Positions 8,765 to 20,500 of a stretch of 64,000 nt of DNA are shown piece after piece. This stretch comes from Deltaproteobacteria bacterium. GTDB taxonomy: Bacteria > Myxococcota_A > UBA796 > UBA2385. Every line of letters starts with the position of its first letter. The stretch's first letter is position 1. The position numbers and the translations under genes were made by a program. The notes beneath the pieces are model-generated. The model had not been told where the DNA came from. It did not search any database and worked only from the letters and a program-made list of their open reading frames with translations. The DNA is taken from assembly GCA_018401435.1 (NCBI GenBank), contig JAGYJW010000019.1, positions 1-64,000 on the forward strand. Direction: 5' to 3'.

Positions 8765-9477
8765 TCAGGCCAGATTGTGGAAGACGTGCTGTACGTCTTC
8801 ATCCTGCTCGAGGGCGTCTACCAGCTTGAGCACCTCCTCGGCCTCGGCGTCGCCCAGGCTGATGAGGTTCTGGGGGATCCATTCGGCGCCGGTGCTGACG
8901 GGCTCGATCCCGCGCGCGTCCAGCGCGGCTTGCAGGGTGCCGAAGTCGTTGAAGGCGCAACGGAGGACCAGCTGGGGGTTGCCGTCGTCGTCCTCGCCAT
9001 CGCCCATCTCTTCGAGCCCATGATCGATCATCTCCAGCTCCAGCTCATCGCGGTCCACACCGTCGGGATTGAGCCGGAAGACCCCCATCTGGGTGAACAT
9101 GAAGGCCACGCTGCCGGTATTGCCCAGGTTGCCCCCCATCTTCTTGAAGGGGAAGCGCAGGTTGGCGACGGTGCGGGTGGTGTTGTCGGTGGCGGTGACC
9201 ACCAGCAGGGCCACGCCATGGGGGGCGTAGCCCTCGTAGATGACCTCCTGGTAGTCCTCGCCGCCCGATCCCAGCGCCTTTTCGATGGCCCGCTCGATCT
9301 TGTCCTTGGGCATGTTGACGGCGCGGGCGAACTGCGGCCCGGCAGGCAGGGGTGCCAAGCGTCGAGCACGCTGGGCACTTCGGCCCGCACAGCGATGTTG
9401 TTCTCATGCCCACCCGCGTGAATGCGCGGCCATGCGGTCCCATCAGACGAGTGAGCATTTACGGGTCCTCGAACCAT
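8765..9477 (-). pseudogene. yebC: YebC/PmpR-family transcriptional regulator, 5' third decayed
   Basis: The last ~190 residues are a clear YebC protein: [60 protein letters not shown]. The family is DNA-binding or ribosome-associated and about 240 residues long. The missing N-terminus is present but scattered over frames upstream: TTCGAG (FE) then TRK after one extra base, WDRMA behind a TGA, AFTRVG one base out, then NNIAVRA one base out again, before joining [11 protein letters not shown]. Counting from the ATG at 9477 gives 713 bases, the normal family length, so little DNA is lost. At least three indels plus a stop suggest a decaying gene; a badly sequenced stretch is the alternative. Its start overlaps the 3' tail of the FG-GAP gene. 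Confidence 0.75.
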
Positions 9478-11266
9478 CACGTACCACAGACCTCGGTCGC
9501 GGGTGAACCCCGCCCGCTGGAGCCCGGCCCGGTGCGCCCTGCCGCCCGATCGGCCCCGATTCGCGGTCGGGCGGGGCGGGCGAGCGGGCGGGGCGCGGGC
9601 GGACCTCAATCCGCGACTGGGTGCTGTCGGGTAGCCAGCGGGCCGAGGCGGAATTACCCGCGCCATCGGGCCAGGTCAGCTCCAGCAGGTCCACCTGCCC
9701 GATGTCGCCCAGGCCGAACCAGGCCTCGGGCGGCCCCGAGGACGAGAGCACCTCGGTGCTGGGGTAGATCATGGCGTCCCTGCTGCGGCCGCCGGCCTCG
9801 ATGCGCACGCGGGTGCCCACGGCGTCAGGGTCGGCCCGCCCCGGCCAGCCCACCTCCACGGCCAGCCAGGCGCCGCCGGTACACAGGCCACGGTAGACCT
9901 CGGCCTGCCCCGACAGGTTGCGCGACACCAGGTCGCGGGTGCCGTCCCCGTCCAGGTCGGCCAGCACGAAGCCGCGGCGGTTGCCCAGCTCGGTCAGGCC
10001 CTGGCGGATGGAGGACTCGACAAAGCGACCGTCGGCCTTCTGCAGGTAGAGCCCCCAGCGCTGCTCGACCGCGTTGCTCGCATCGCCCCTGCCCAGGCTG
10101 CCATCCGCCGCGTAGTCGGGGCCATAGGCCACCAGCAGGTCCATGTCGCCGTCGTTGTCCAGGTCGGTGAGGTCCAGGCCCCAGCCCACCCGCCGACCGC
10201 TGTCGGTGAAGATGCCCCGCGCCACGGCGGCATCGTAGAAGAGGTCGCCCTCGCTCTGCAGCAGCACCACCTCGTTCCAACCCGAGATTGCATAGTCGTC
10301 GATGCCATCGTCGTTGACATCGCCGATACCCAGGCCCATGCCCTGCACGGGACGGTCCAGACCTCGCTGCCCGTCCGGGTCGTAGTTCAGCGCGCCATCG
10401 ACGTTTTCGACCCACTGCGTGTAGACGCCCCGGTCGGGCTTGTCGTTGATCAGCACCAGGTCGGCGTCGCCATCCCGGTCCCAATCCAAGAAGCCAGCGG
10501 CATTGGCGCCGGTGCGGCGGGTCAATTCGGGCAGCCGATCGTGGGCCGGCATGAAGCGCCCATCTCCCCGCCCCAGCCACAGCTCGTTGGCGTCGGGTTC
10601 CTCCTCGGCCACTCCGCCCAGGCGGGTCCAGAAGGTCGCCCCCAGGACATCCAGGATGCCGTCCCCGTCCACATCGGCGAGGCTGACCTGCTGGGTGCGG
10701 CGGTGGGTGGCATCGCCCCAGGTCTCGATTGCGTCCCCAAGGAGGCTGAAGCGGCCCTGGCCATCGTTGACATAGACCGTGTTGGGGCCGTCATTGGCCA
10801 GGACCAGGTCCAGATCCCCGTCTCCGTCGAGGTCGCCGGCCGCCGCCCCATAGCTGTAGGCGTCGTCGTCGGGCAGGTGCTCGGTGGCCAGGACGAAGCC
10901 CAGGGCCCCATCTCCCAGGAAGAGGCGGTTGGCGCCGAAGTCCGGCAGAAAGACGTCCAACAACCCATCCCCGTCCAGATCCCGGACCACCAGGCCCCAG
11001 CCGCCATACTCGCCCATTCGTCCCGCAGGCTGCCGGTGCCAGTCGGCACCGCCCGTCACCGGCTCAAAGCCGCCGGCGCCGGGATGGGCGCAGATCCGCA
11101 TGCCGCCGGTCAACACCGTGGCCGCCGCACCCTCCAGGCCCCAATCCATCCCTGCCGCCGTGTCTTCAACATCTGGCGGGGCCGAATCTGGCACGGATCC
11201 GGGACGCGACCCGCCTGGGGGCGCACAAGCCGCCCACAGCACCAGGCCGAGGAGGCCGCGTTTCAA
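9443..11266 (-). CDS. FG-GAP/VCBS repeat lipoprotein with ASPIC/UnbV domain
   Basis: An exported beta-propeller protein of ~607 residues. At least seven calcium-binding FG-GAP/VCBS motifs follow one another: DLDGDGLLD, DLDGDGDLD, DVDGDGILD, DWDRDGDAD, DVNDDGIDD, DLDNDGDMD and DLDGDGTRD. A C-terminal ASPIC/UnbV domain follows (GTRVRIEAGG ... WFGLGDIGQVD ... LTWPDG). The best start is the TTG at 11266, overlapping the radical SAM stop as TTGA; it gives a short hydrophobic leader and Cys 14 in LWAAC, a likely lipoprotein site. The last ~35 residues are Pro/Arg-rich and run into the yebC start, so the true stop may have been lost to a frame change. Such proteins sit on the cell surface. Tight coupling to a radical SAM gene suggests joint function. 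Confidence 0.8.
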   Translation of the reverse strand: MKRGLLGLVLWAACAPPGGSRPGSVPDSAPPDVEDTAAGMDWGLEGAAATVLTGGMRICAHPGAGGFEPVTGGADWHRQPAGRMGEYGGWGLVVRDLDGDGLLDVFLPDFGANRLFLGDGALGFVLATEHLPDDDAYSYGAAAGDLDGDGDLDLVLANDGPNTVYVNDGQGRFSLLGDAIETWGDATHRRTQQVSLADVDGDGILDVLGATFWTRLGGVAEEEPDANELWLGRGDGRFMPAHDRLPELTRRTGANAAGFLDWDRDGDADLVLINDKPDRGVYTQWVENVDGALNYDPDGQRGLDRPVQGMGLGIGDVNDDGIDDYAISGWNEVVLLQSEGDLFYDAAVARGIFTDSGRRVGWGLDLTDLDNDGDMDLLVAYGPDYAADGSLGRGDASNAVEQRWGLYLQKADGRFVESSIRQGLTELGNRRGFVLADLDGDGTRDLVSRNLSGQAEVYRGLCTGGAWLAVEVGWPGRADPDAVGTRVRIEAGGRSRDAMIYPSTEVLSSSGPPEAWFGLGDIGQVDLLELTWPDGAGNSASARWLPDSTQSRIEVRPRPARSPAPPDRESGPIGRQGAPGRAPAGGVHPRPRSVVRDGSRTRKCSLV

Positions 11267-12414
11267 TCCGTTGAGCCGCCCAGGCGCTGCCGAATCCGAT
11301 CCTTGGCGTAATTGGCCGCCATATGGCCATACCACTTGGGTTGGAAGGACATGGTGGTGCGCACACAGGTCTCGAAGGTGCAGAAGCAGCCCGTCTCTTT
11401 GACGAAGCGCCGGTGGGCGTCGGCGATGCCGCCATTCCACAAGCCGGCAAAGTCGAAGTCGGCGTCTTTGAGGTTCCCGAAGCTGGTGTCGAGGATCTCG
11501 CAGGGGCGAAGCTCACCGGTCTCGCTGACGATGGCGGTCAGGGTGCCGGCGGTGCAGCCGGTCATCACGCGCTGGTCGGCGTGGTGGCTGGCGATGATGT
11601 CGCGTTCGACCTGCACCCGCTGGGCCAGCAGGCGCTTGAAGCGGGAGTCCCCGGCGCGCTTCATCTCCTGGCCCTGCATCAGGGCGGTGGCGTGGCGGTA
11701 TTTTTCGATGTCCACCCGGCCGTTGAAGCTGTCGTCGATGGTGGTGCGCCGCACCAGCACCATGTCGAAGTAGGGGTTGCCCAGGTCTTCGGTGACATGG
11801 CGAAAAGACTCTTCGAACCAGTCCTGGGTGACCGGAGAGAAGGTGTAGTTGAAGCGGATGCGCAGGCCGCTGTTGCGATCCTGGATGGGCTTGAGCGCCC
11901 GGTAGGTGCGCATCAGGCGCTCCCACTGGCCCTTGCCCCGCACCTGGTCGTGCTTCTCACCCACGCCATCAATCGAGAGCTGGATCTCGAGGATGAGGTC
12001 CTTGCGGGGCAGCAGCACCTCTTCGACCAGCTCGACGATGCGCTGGGTGTGCGACCCGGCGGTGGGGATGGTGATCTGCCGCGCCTGGGAGTTGTTCTCG
12101 TAGAACATCCTGGTGATGTCCTTGAGGTCGCCGCGCAAGAAGGGCTCGCCCCCCGTGATGATGAGCTTGGGGAAGTGGGGCATGCGCCGGGTCATGCGGT
12201 CGTAGTCGTCCAGGGTCAGCTCGGTGCTGATGTCACCGTTCTCCAGCTCCTCCCGGTAGAAGCAGTGGCCGCAATTGAGCCCGCAGCGGGCGGTCACAAA
12301 GACCGTCAGGAAGAGGGGCTTGCGGGTGAGGACGACACTTTGCAGGCCCTCCTTGGCGTAGCGCAGGGCGTACTGGGCGAGAGGCGGCTCGACAGGCTGG
12401 TCTTCAGCGGCCAT
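11263..12414 (-). CDS. Radical SAM/SPASM enzyme
   Basis: A 383-residue radical SAM protein. The 4Fe-4S motif is CGLNCGHC (Cys 44, 48, 51), followed by the SAM-binding ITGGEPFLRGD. The C-terminal part carries a Cys cluster (TGCTAG, RPCE, GCFC, FETC) of the SPASM/twitch kind that binds auxiliary clusters, and the GNLKDADFDFAGLWNGG stretch matches the usual 'FGNLxxxxfxxiW' region. These enzymes modify peptides, proteins or other substrates. The stop overlaps the start of the FG-GAP lipoprotein gene (TTGA), so the two are translationally coupled. No small precursor-peptide gene was found beside it. Substrate unknown. Confidence 0.88.
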   Translation of the reverse strand: MAAEDQPVEPPLAQYALRYAKEGLQSVVLTRKPLFLTVFVTARCGLNCGHCFYREELENGDISTELTLDDYDRMTRRMPHFPKLIITGGEPFLRGDLKDITRMFYENNSQARQITIPTAGSHTQRIVELVEEVLLPRKDLILEIQLSIDGVGEKHDQVRGKGQWERLMRTYRALKPIQDRNSGLRIRFNYTFSPVTQDWFEESFRHVTEDLGNPYFDMVLVRRTTIDDSFNGRVDIEKYRHATALMQGQEMKRAGDSRFKRLLAQRVQVERDIIASHHADQRVMTGCTAGTLTAIVSETGELRPCEILDTSFGNLKDADFDFAGLWNGGIADAHRRFVKETGCFCTFETCVRTTMSFQPKWYGHMAANYAKDRIRQRLGGSTD

Positions 12415-12841
12415 CGGGGCCTCCGGGCGGTGAGGGACAGCCGGCGCAGGAGCCGGGGCGACGCCTCCGACACCCGACCGGTCCCCCTGTCATAGCCCTG
12501 CTTCGGGAACAGTGGAAGCGCCCCGCACGCTTCGACCGGTGCTGGCGCGCTCCGGCCCGACCGCCAGGGCGATGCCGGGCCCTCGCCTGAATCGTGATCG
12601 AATCAAGTCGGTCCCCCACGCCGTCGAAGCCGCCGCAGGCTTGCGGGAGGTGGCCAGGCTGCAGCCGGCATGGAGGTTCGGCGCAGAGATGCGGCGCCGC
12701 CGCGTGCCCACCCTCCGGCCTTGACGACAGCGGCTGAAGGATTGTCGCCGATCTTCGGACAACGGAACAGGCATCGTGGACTCCGGGATGGAGCCTGATC
12801 GCAGGTGTGGGCAGCGGGACCAGGAGCAGCGCGGGCAGCCG
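12415..12841. other. Intergenic region with no recognised gene
   Basis: This 427-base gap separates the glucan synthase 3' end from the radical SAM gene, both on the minus strand. It should hold the promoter of the radical SAM gene. Open frames here are short, Arg-rich and unlike known proteins. I see no convincing hairpin or RNA gene. Confidence 0.4.
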
Positions 12842-14524
12842 TCAGTACACGACCTCCACCCGGTGTGGCGCCTCGTCGTCGACCAGGAGGAGGTAGGGCG
12901 TGTCGAGCCTGGTCCCGTCCAGACTCAGCCCGCCGCCAGCCTCGCCCTCGCGCGCCGGCCGGGCCGCGATCTCGTAGCGGGTGCGGCGGTAACGATAGCG
13001 AAGGGTGAAACCGCTCCAGGACGGTGGCACGCAAGGCCGAAGCGACAGGCGATCCACCTCGATCCGGAGCCCCAGCAGCGACTCCAGCGCCAGCCGCAAC
13101 ATCCACCCCGCCGAGCCCGTGTGCCAGGTCCAACCGCCCATTCCAGCGTGGGGTGCAACCGAATACACGTCGGCGGCCATCACATAGGGCTCCACTCTGT
13201 AGCGGGCACGCGCCTCGGGCGTGGCGCAGTGGCTGTGGGGGTTGAGGATGTGGACCAGCTCCCACGCGCGCTTCCAATCGCCAAGCTCGGCGAAGGCCAT
13301 CGCCGCCCACACGGCCCCATGGGTGTACTGCCCTCCATTCTCCCGCACGCCCGGAACATAACCGCGGATATAGCCCGGATTTGGAGTGCTGACGTCAAAT
13401 GGCGGTGCGAGGAGCTTCACCACGCCCAGGTCGCGGTCCACCAGGCGTGAATCCACTGCGTCCATTGCGATCTGGGCGCGCTCCTGCGATGCGACACCCG
13501 AGAGTACCGACCAGGCCTGGGGGAGCACGGTGATCTGGCACTCGGTGCCGCTTGAAGTTCCCAGCAGCTCGCCGGTGTCGAACCAGGCCCGGCGATACCA
13601 GCCGCCGTCCCATCCTGCGGCCTCGATGCGGGCAGCCAGCTCGCTGGCCTCCTTGCTGCAGGTCTCCGCGAAGACCGAATCGTCGTGGCCTCTCGCCACC
13701 GCCTCGAAGCGCTTGAGCACGTCGTGGAGGAAGAAGCCGAGCCACACGCTCTCACCGCGCCCAGCCGCTCCGACGAGGTTCATCCCGTCATTCCAATCGC
13801 CGGATCCCATGAGCGGCAGGCCGTGTATGCCGAAACGCAGGGAGTGGCGGATGGCGCGCACGCAATGCTCGTAGACCGTGGCGGAGGCCTCCGATGTGTG
13901 CGGCAGCTCCATATAGCCCTCCTCGTCGGGCTTGACCTGTCGCCCTTCGAGGTAGTGGGTGCGCACGTCGAGGACGCCCGTGTCGCCCACGCCCTCCACA
14001 TAGCGCGCGACGGCTGCGGGCAACCACAACAGGTCGTCGGAGCAGCGGGTCCGCACGCCCCGTCCCGAAGGCGGGTGCCACCAATGTTGCACATCCCCTT
14101 CGAGATACTGGCGACCCGCACAACGAAGGATCTGGGTGCGTAGAATCGATGGCTTCAGGTGGAGCAGCGCCATCGCATCCTGGAGCTGATCTCGGAAGCC
14201 ATAGGCGCCCCCGGATTGGGCGTAGCCGGTGCGTCCCCACAGGCGAGATGCGATCACCTGGTAGGGGAGCCAACCGTTGACGAGCTGGTCCAGCTCGGGT
14301 GCCGGCGTCGTGATGTGCACGGCATCCAGCGTGTCCTCCCAGTGCCGCTGCGCAGCGGCCAGGGCGTGCTGCGCCCCGGTGACGCGCCCGAAGCGGCCCA
14401 GCAATGTGCGGACATCGCCCAGGTCTCGCCCGACTCCCAGCACGAAGACCAGCTCGTGGGTCGCACCGGGAGCCAGCACCACGGGCGCCATCATGGCCGC
14501 GCAGGCGTCGAGCCCGGCGCCCAC
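12842..14524 (-). CDS. ndvB: Cyclic beta-1,2-glucan synthase, C-terminal GH94 part (after frameshift)
   Basis: This frame of 560 residues continues the protein encoded at 14491-21429. It contains the GH94 phosphorylase catalytic barrel: [42 protein letters not shown] in pieces, and [13 protein letters not shown], where the Asp of the DWNDG motif is the family's general acid. The end ([16 protein letters not shown]) matches GH94 as well. In NdvB/Cgs this domain trims linear beta-1,2-glucan by phosphorolysis and so sets the size released by cyclisation. The ATG at 14524 is probably not a natural start: in-frame coding ([14 protein letters not shown]) continues upstream of it. Restoring one base near 14560-14575 joins both parts into one protein. 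Confidence 0.8.
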   Translation of the reverse strand: MGAGLDACAAMMAPVVLAPGATHELVFVLGVGRDLGDVRTLLGRFGRVTGAQHALAAAQRHWEDTLDAVHITTPAPELDQLVNGWLPYQVIASRLWGRTGYAQSGGAYGFRDQLQDAMALLHLKPSILRTQILRCAGRQYLEGDVQHWWHPPSGRGVRTRCSDDLLWLPAAVARYVEGVGDTGVLDVRTHYLEGRQVKPDEEGYMELPHTSEASATVYEHCVRAIRHSLRFGIHGLPLMGSGDWNDGMNLVGAAGRGESVWLGFFLHDVLKRFEAVARGHDDSVFAETCSKEASELAARIEAAGWDGGWYRRAWFDTGELLGTSSGTECQITVLPQAWSVLSGVASQERAQIAMDAVDSRLVDRDLGVVKLLAPPFDVSTPNPGYIRGYVPGVRENGGQYTHGAVWAAMAFAELGDWKRAWELVHILNPHSHCATPEARARYRVEPYVMAADVYSVAPHAGMGGWTWHTGSAGWMLRLALESLLGLRIEVDRLSLRPCVPPSWSGFTLRYRYRRTRYEIAARPAREGEAGGGLSLDGTRLDTPYLLLVDDEAPHRVEVVY

Positions 14525-17500
14525 CCGCCCCGACAGACGCTGCCGCCCGAGCGCGGCGGGCCGTGCGGGCTCCCGTTTCGGCCGAGGAACTCCGCCCGGT
14601 CACCGGTGAAGGTCCGATGGCGCTCGCTCACGTCGAAGAAGGCAATTCGTTCGCCAAACTCGGCGTGGTAGCGGTTGCGTGCCAGCAGGGCGCCGCTGGT
14701 CGGGTCTTGCTCGGTTGCGACATGCATCAGGGATTGCGGCCGCGACTCGCCCAACACCCACTCGCAATAGCCGGTCGCGGTGAGCCTGCGCGTGCGCTTC
14801 GTGCGGTTGGAGAGTCGCAGCAGCACGATCTTCGTTGGCGCATCAATGGCGACGAAGACGGTCAGCTCGGAGGCGATGCCCTGGTTGATGTGGCTGAAGG
14901 TGCTGGCCCCGAAGCCGTGAATGCAGGTGTGGGGGGTGGCGCTGTGCACCGGCAGCGGGGTGGGCGACCAGAACACTCCGGTGTCCTCATCGCGCAGATA
15001 GAAGGCCTCTCCACACCGATCGCTCACCGGGTCGTCGTCCCAGGGGGTCAACCGGAACTCGTGGGCGTTCTCGCACCATGTGTAGGCGCTGCCGCTCTCG
15101 GTGACCAGGGTCCCGAAGTGGGGGTTGGCCAATATATTGGACCAGGGTGCGGGCGTGGGACGCACGGGGCTGGTGACGATGCGGTAGGCACGTCCCTCGT
15201 CTACGAAGCCAGGCGGCTCCTCCTCGCCCGCCTGCTGTTCGAATGCCACTGGGGGGGACATGGGGCTGGCGCCCAGGAGCGGCGGGAGCGGCGGGCCGCG
15301 GCGACGAGGGGCGAGCTGCTCCGCCAGCGTGCCGCCGCCTCCGGTGAGAATGAGCCGGGCCACAGCCTGCAGCAGGATTCGATCCTCGGCGGCGAAGTCC
15401 TGGAGTCGGCGGAGGAAGATGCCCCCGGAGGTGTCCAGCAGCTGGGTGCCCGGCCCCGTCGAGATCACCGACAGGATCTGCTCCAGCACGGAGTTCTGGT
15501 AGCCTCCCTCGGTCTCGTCCCAAATCACCAGATCCACACTCAACCCAAGGCCGCGCCACAAGGCGTGGGCCTGCACCAGCCGGCGGACCAGCCCGATCGA
15601 TTCCAGCGAGGCGACCCGCAGCAGCACAATGGGCAGGTCGCCCGAGATCCCATAGGCCCACAGGCCCGACTGGGTGCGGCGGTTCTTGGCGAGGACGCCG
15701 GGCTGTGCCCGGTGCGCCGGGTCGGCGAAGAGGAGGGGGCTCATCATCCGAAGGTAGTCTTCGGCTTCGGACTCGAGCATGCCGGACTGTCGCAAGGCGA
15801 CCTGTCGGTGCGTCGCAGCGAGTTCGAAGAGTCGATCGGCCATATGACGGTCGAGGTAGGCGTCGATCAGGACGAGCGCCTCGTCCCGGCTGGGGGCCAC
15901 ACCCGTCACGACATGAACGCGCACGGACTGCTCGGGTGCCAGCCTCAACCGGCAGCGCACCGCCACGATCGGATCCAGCACCGATCCGGATGTGCCCGTG
16001 ACCTTGCCGGCGGGGTTGGCGGTGGTGCGGCCGCGGCCGATGAAGGTCCGGCGGTCCGTCTCGAATTCCATGGCTCCTTCGGTGGTCCCCTGGACCGTCA
16101 CCAGGTGAAAGAGCACCGGGGTGAGCGCCTCGTCGGTGCGTGGCCGGCGGTGACAGAGGATGGCGTTTCGCGAAGCCAGCACCTCGGTCTGGACAAAGAG
16201 GTTGCTGAAGGCCGGGTGAGAGAGATCCGCCGCTTGGGGTGCAAGCACCACCTCGGCATAGGTGGTGAGTTCGAGTGTGCGCGTCGTCGAGCCGAGGTTG
16301 GTGACCGTGGTGCGGCGCAGCTCGACGTCGTCTTCGGGCGACACTGCAATCTCGGTGTGCAGGTCGATCCCGCGATCACGGCGCCGAAACTCGGCGCGGG
16401 ACTGGGCGAAGATCGCCTCGTAGTGTTGGGCCGTTGCGCCAGTGGGCTGGTGCGTTGCCGACCAGCGGTGCCCCCCGTCCACGTCGCGGACATAGAGGAA
16501 GCTGCCCCAGTCATCCCGAGTCGGATCCTCGCGCCAGCGGGTGAGGGCGAGGTCCTTCCACCGGCTCTGGCCTCCACCGGCATTGGTGATCATCACGTGG
16601 TAGCGGCCGTTGGAGAGCAGGTGGACCGCCGGTCGCGGAGTCGAGGCCGTCGTCAGGACGAAAAGTTGGGGCGCAGCCTCGGCATCCCCCGACGTCGCGT
16701 GGGCCGTCTCGTGGGGATGGGGGAGCCTCACCGCCTGCCGCGGCACGCGCTCGTGCAGCAGCAGCTCCGATGCCCGCAGCGAGGAGTGCGCTCGGAAGCG
16801 CCGCTGCATTGGCTGGTCGAGCAGCACGCTGGCCATCGCCAGAAGTCCCATCCCCTGGTGATGGGCCATATAGGATTGGACCACGGCGAAGCCCGCCCCG
16901 GGCGCTCGGCGCCGTGGCGTGTAGTCGATGGCCTCGAAGAAGCCGTAGCGCCCCTCGAAGCCCTCCGCGCGCATCCGACGCAGGTTCGCGCACGCCGCAG
17001 TCGGTGCGACCATCAGCGCCAAGAGGCTGGCATAGGGCGCGATCACCTGATCCTCGCCGAGCCCCCGCTTGAGGCCCAGCCCGGGCACGCCGAAGGCCTT
17101 GTATTGGTAGTTGGACTGGGCGTCGGTGAGGTTGTAACCAGACTCCGACACACCCCAGGGGGTGCCGAGCTGTTGCCCGTACTCGATCTGGCGGCCCACG
17201 GCGGCGCGGCAGCTCTGTTCGAGCAAGGTTCCCGCAAACGAAGGCATCAACAGCTGGGGCATGAGGTACTCGAACATCGAGCCGCTCCAGGAGAGGAGCA
17301 CGGCGTCGCCTCCCCAGGTGCTCACGAGCCGACCGAGCGCGAACCAGTGCTCCTGCGGCACGGCCCCCTGGGCCACCGCCAGGAAGCTGATCAGCCGTGC
17401 CTCGGAAGCAAGCAGATCGTAGCAGCCCACGTCGCAACGGCGGTCGACCACGCTGTAGCCGATCGAAAACAACTTGCGGGCGGGTTCGTAGAGGAAGTCC

Positions 17501-20500
17501 AGCTCCATCGCGTTGAGTGCCGCGACGTCATGGGCCAGGGTCTCGGCGGTGGCCAGCAGCGCCCGGGCGCGCTCCGAGGCCTCCCGCAGGGCTGCCAGCC
17601 GGTCCGGCCCCTCGGCCTGGATGCGGTGGGCGGCGACCTGATCGATGGCCGCATCGGCCAGAAGACGGAGCGTGGGAATCGGTGCCTGGGCCCCGAGTCC
17701 TGCGGGGGCTTCGCCCGATGGGTCCGTGGCGACCCGGGCCCAGCTTCCCAAGGCAGCCAGCGGGCCCGTCACAGTGTCCTCCACCTGGGCGAGCAGGGTG
17801 CTGATCCAGGCTGCACGGTCCACCTCGTCGCCGGTGTGGCGTTCAAAGACCGGGCGCAGCGTCTCATCGATGAGCTGGGCCAGCTCCCAGGCCGCCCCCA
17901 GCGTAGGCGGCGCAGCGAGCAGCCGGGCGCGGAGGGGGGCGAGTGGGGAGACCAGCGCGGGTGCAGCCTCGCCGAGGATGTCGAGGGTGTCTGCCAGCGC
18001 CTCCCAGGCACGTGGCGAGACGACCGGCGCGTCGCCGAGGCTGCGCAGGCCCGACTCCAACACGAGCAGATTCCCCATCAGATTGCCGCTGTCCACCGTC
18101 GAGACGTAGAGGGGGGGCAGCGGCTGGAGGGTCTGCGTGTCGTACCAGTTGTAGAAGTGCCCGCGGAAGCGGTCGAGGCTCTGGAGGGTGGCCAGGGTCT
18201 GCTGGGTGCGTTCGAGCAGCCGCCTGGTGGAGACGTAGCCGAAGTCATGGGCCGCAAGGCTCGCGAGCAGCCCCAATCCAATATTGGTAGGCGAGGTGCG
18301 GTGGGCGGTGACCGGGACGGGGATCTCCTGGAAGTTGTCTGGGGGCAACCAGTGATCCTCTGGGCCCGCGAAGGTCTCGAAGAAGCCCCAGGTCTTCCGG
18401 GCGAGTCGCCGCAGCGCGGCCTGGTCCTCTGCCGGGAGCCGGCGCGGCCGCGCCTCGCGCTCCATGCTCAGCCACGCGGCGATGAAGGGCGAGGCCGCCC
18501 AGGGCAGCTCCAGGATCAGGGATGCCGCGTCGAAGCCCCCCCACAGCAGCCGCCGCAGGAGCACCAGACCCAGTGCCAGGAGCGGCCCCGTGCCCATCGC
18601 CTGGACGAAGGCCCGCGCTCCGTGGCGGGGTGTGCTGTTGGCCCCTCGCCATTCGAGGAGGAGGCGACCGGTCAGGCCCAGTCTCACCCCGACCCGAGCG
18701 ATCGCATCGACGCTGTTGCGGAAGGCCTCTGGCAGGAAGGCCAGGGCGGCCGCAGCGTGGGCGATGCGTGCAGCGGCGGCACGCCCCTCGAAGCGCAGGT
18801 GGGCGCCCAGGGTCGCGTCCGAGGGCCGCCGCAGCACCGACAACAGCGACGCGAGAACCGCAGGCGCGAAGATGAAGGCAAGGACAGCGACAACCACGAG
18901 GCCCGGCTGAGGGAGCAGCAGGAGGCCCGCGGCCGTGGTGGCCAGCATCGACACCGGCACCAGGCTGCGCCGCAGGTTGTCGACGATCTTCCAACGTGAC
19001 AGCGGCGTGAGCGGGTTGCGTTGCCACCCCCCGTTGGGGAGCGGGACCCACGGCAGGACCCAGAAGGCGATCTGCCAGTCTCCCCGGGTCCAACGACGGC
19101 GGCGTGCGCCGTCGACCAGGAAGCTGCTGGGGTGGTCCTCGTAGAGGAGAACGTCGGTGACGAGCCCGCTTCGCGCGAAGCAGCCTTCGATCAGGTCGTG
19201 GCTGAGGATCAGGTTGTCGGGCAGACGCGTCTCGAGGGCGCCCATGAACGCATCAACGTCGTAGATGCCTTTGCCCACAAATGAACCTTCACCGAACAAG
19301 TCCTGGTACACATCCGATACAGCGAGCGTATATGGATCAGTCCCCGCCTCTCCGGCGTAGAGACGGACATAGTCGGACCGCTGGGTCGAGGGCAGGTCAA
19401 TCGCCACCCGGGGCTGCAGGATTGCGTAGCCAGCGACGATGCGCTGAAGAGTGGCATCGTAGCAGGGGCGGTTGAGTGGATGTGCCAGCGAACCGATGAG
19501 CTTGTGCGCGGCGTCCCGAGGCAGTCGGGTGTCGGTGTCGAGCGTGATCACGAAAGCGACGCCGCGAAGCGCCTCGACCTCTCCCACGACGCGCGAGAAG
19601 TCGGGCTCGGCACCGCCAGGCCGACGGTCCCGGCCTCGAAGGACCCGATTGAGGGCCTCCAGCTTGCCCCGCTTGCGCTCGTAGCCCATCCAGACGGCGT
19701 CGATCGGGTTCCACTCGCGTGCCCGATGGAAGAGGAAGAATCGGCTGGAGTCGCCATGGCGCACAATGAGGGCTGTCATGCCTGCGCACAGCGCGTCCAG
19801 GAGCGCGTCGTCGTCCTTGGTGGTGGCCGTCGGTGCGTCGGCGAAGTCGGTCAGAAGCGCGAAATGGAGGTTGGGAGATCGGTTGCCGAGGTAGCGCATC
19901 TCGAGCCCGGCCAATATCGATTCGACGCCGGCCAGCGAAGTGAGCATCGTCGGGACAACGACGATGGTGCGCCACCTGTCCGGGATTCCCTCCGAGAGAT
20001 CCAGCCGCGGGAGGACGACCGGTGGGTGCCAGGTGGTGGCCATCCAGTTTGCGGCGGCCACACCCAGCGGGCTGGCCGCGATCACCACCGCGGCGGCGAC
20101 CGCGATGGACCCAAGGAGACCCAGCCCCGGCAGCATCAGCAGAAGCGCCGCCACAGAGCCTGCCGTGACGGCAAGAATCGAGCTGAAATAGGCCAGTCTC
20201 CAGGCTGTCGGACCCCAGAGGCGTCTGAGGCGGAACCGGAGCGGGAGGGTGGGCAGCGCGTCCAGGAGCGCGTTGAGGCCGGCGTCAACCAGGTAGTAGC
20301 CGACATGGCGGGTGCGCCCGTCCTCCTCCTCTGCAGAGACGTCGGCATTCGCCAAGGCGATGGCGGCGTTGGCGACCTCCATCTCGGCCACCCCCGCCTC
20401 GCGGGCGAGATCCTCGACCATGTGCCGGTATCGGTCGCGGGTCCCGAAGTCCATCGCTCCGTAGACCCCCGCGGGATCGGTGCGCAGAATCGTCTCTACA

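Noticed and set aside
14555..14580. Programmed -1 frameshifting in the glucan synthase gene
   Set aside because: There is no X-XXY-YYZ slippery heptamer with a following hairpin that I can recognise, and single-frame NdvB proteins are the rule; indel or error is simpler.
14404..18999. A plus-strand open frame of over 1500 codons
   Set aside because: It lies antisense to the glucan synthase gene and its translation is rich in His/Gln/Gly without any family motif; long antisense frames are common in such GC-rich DNA.
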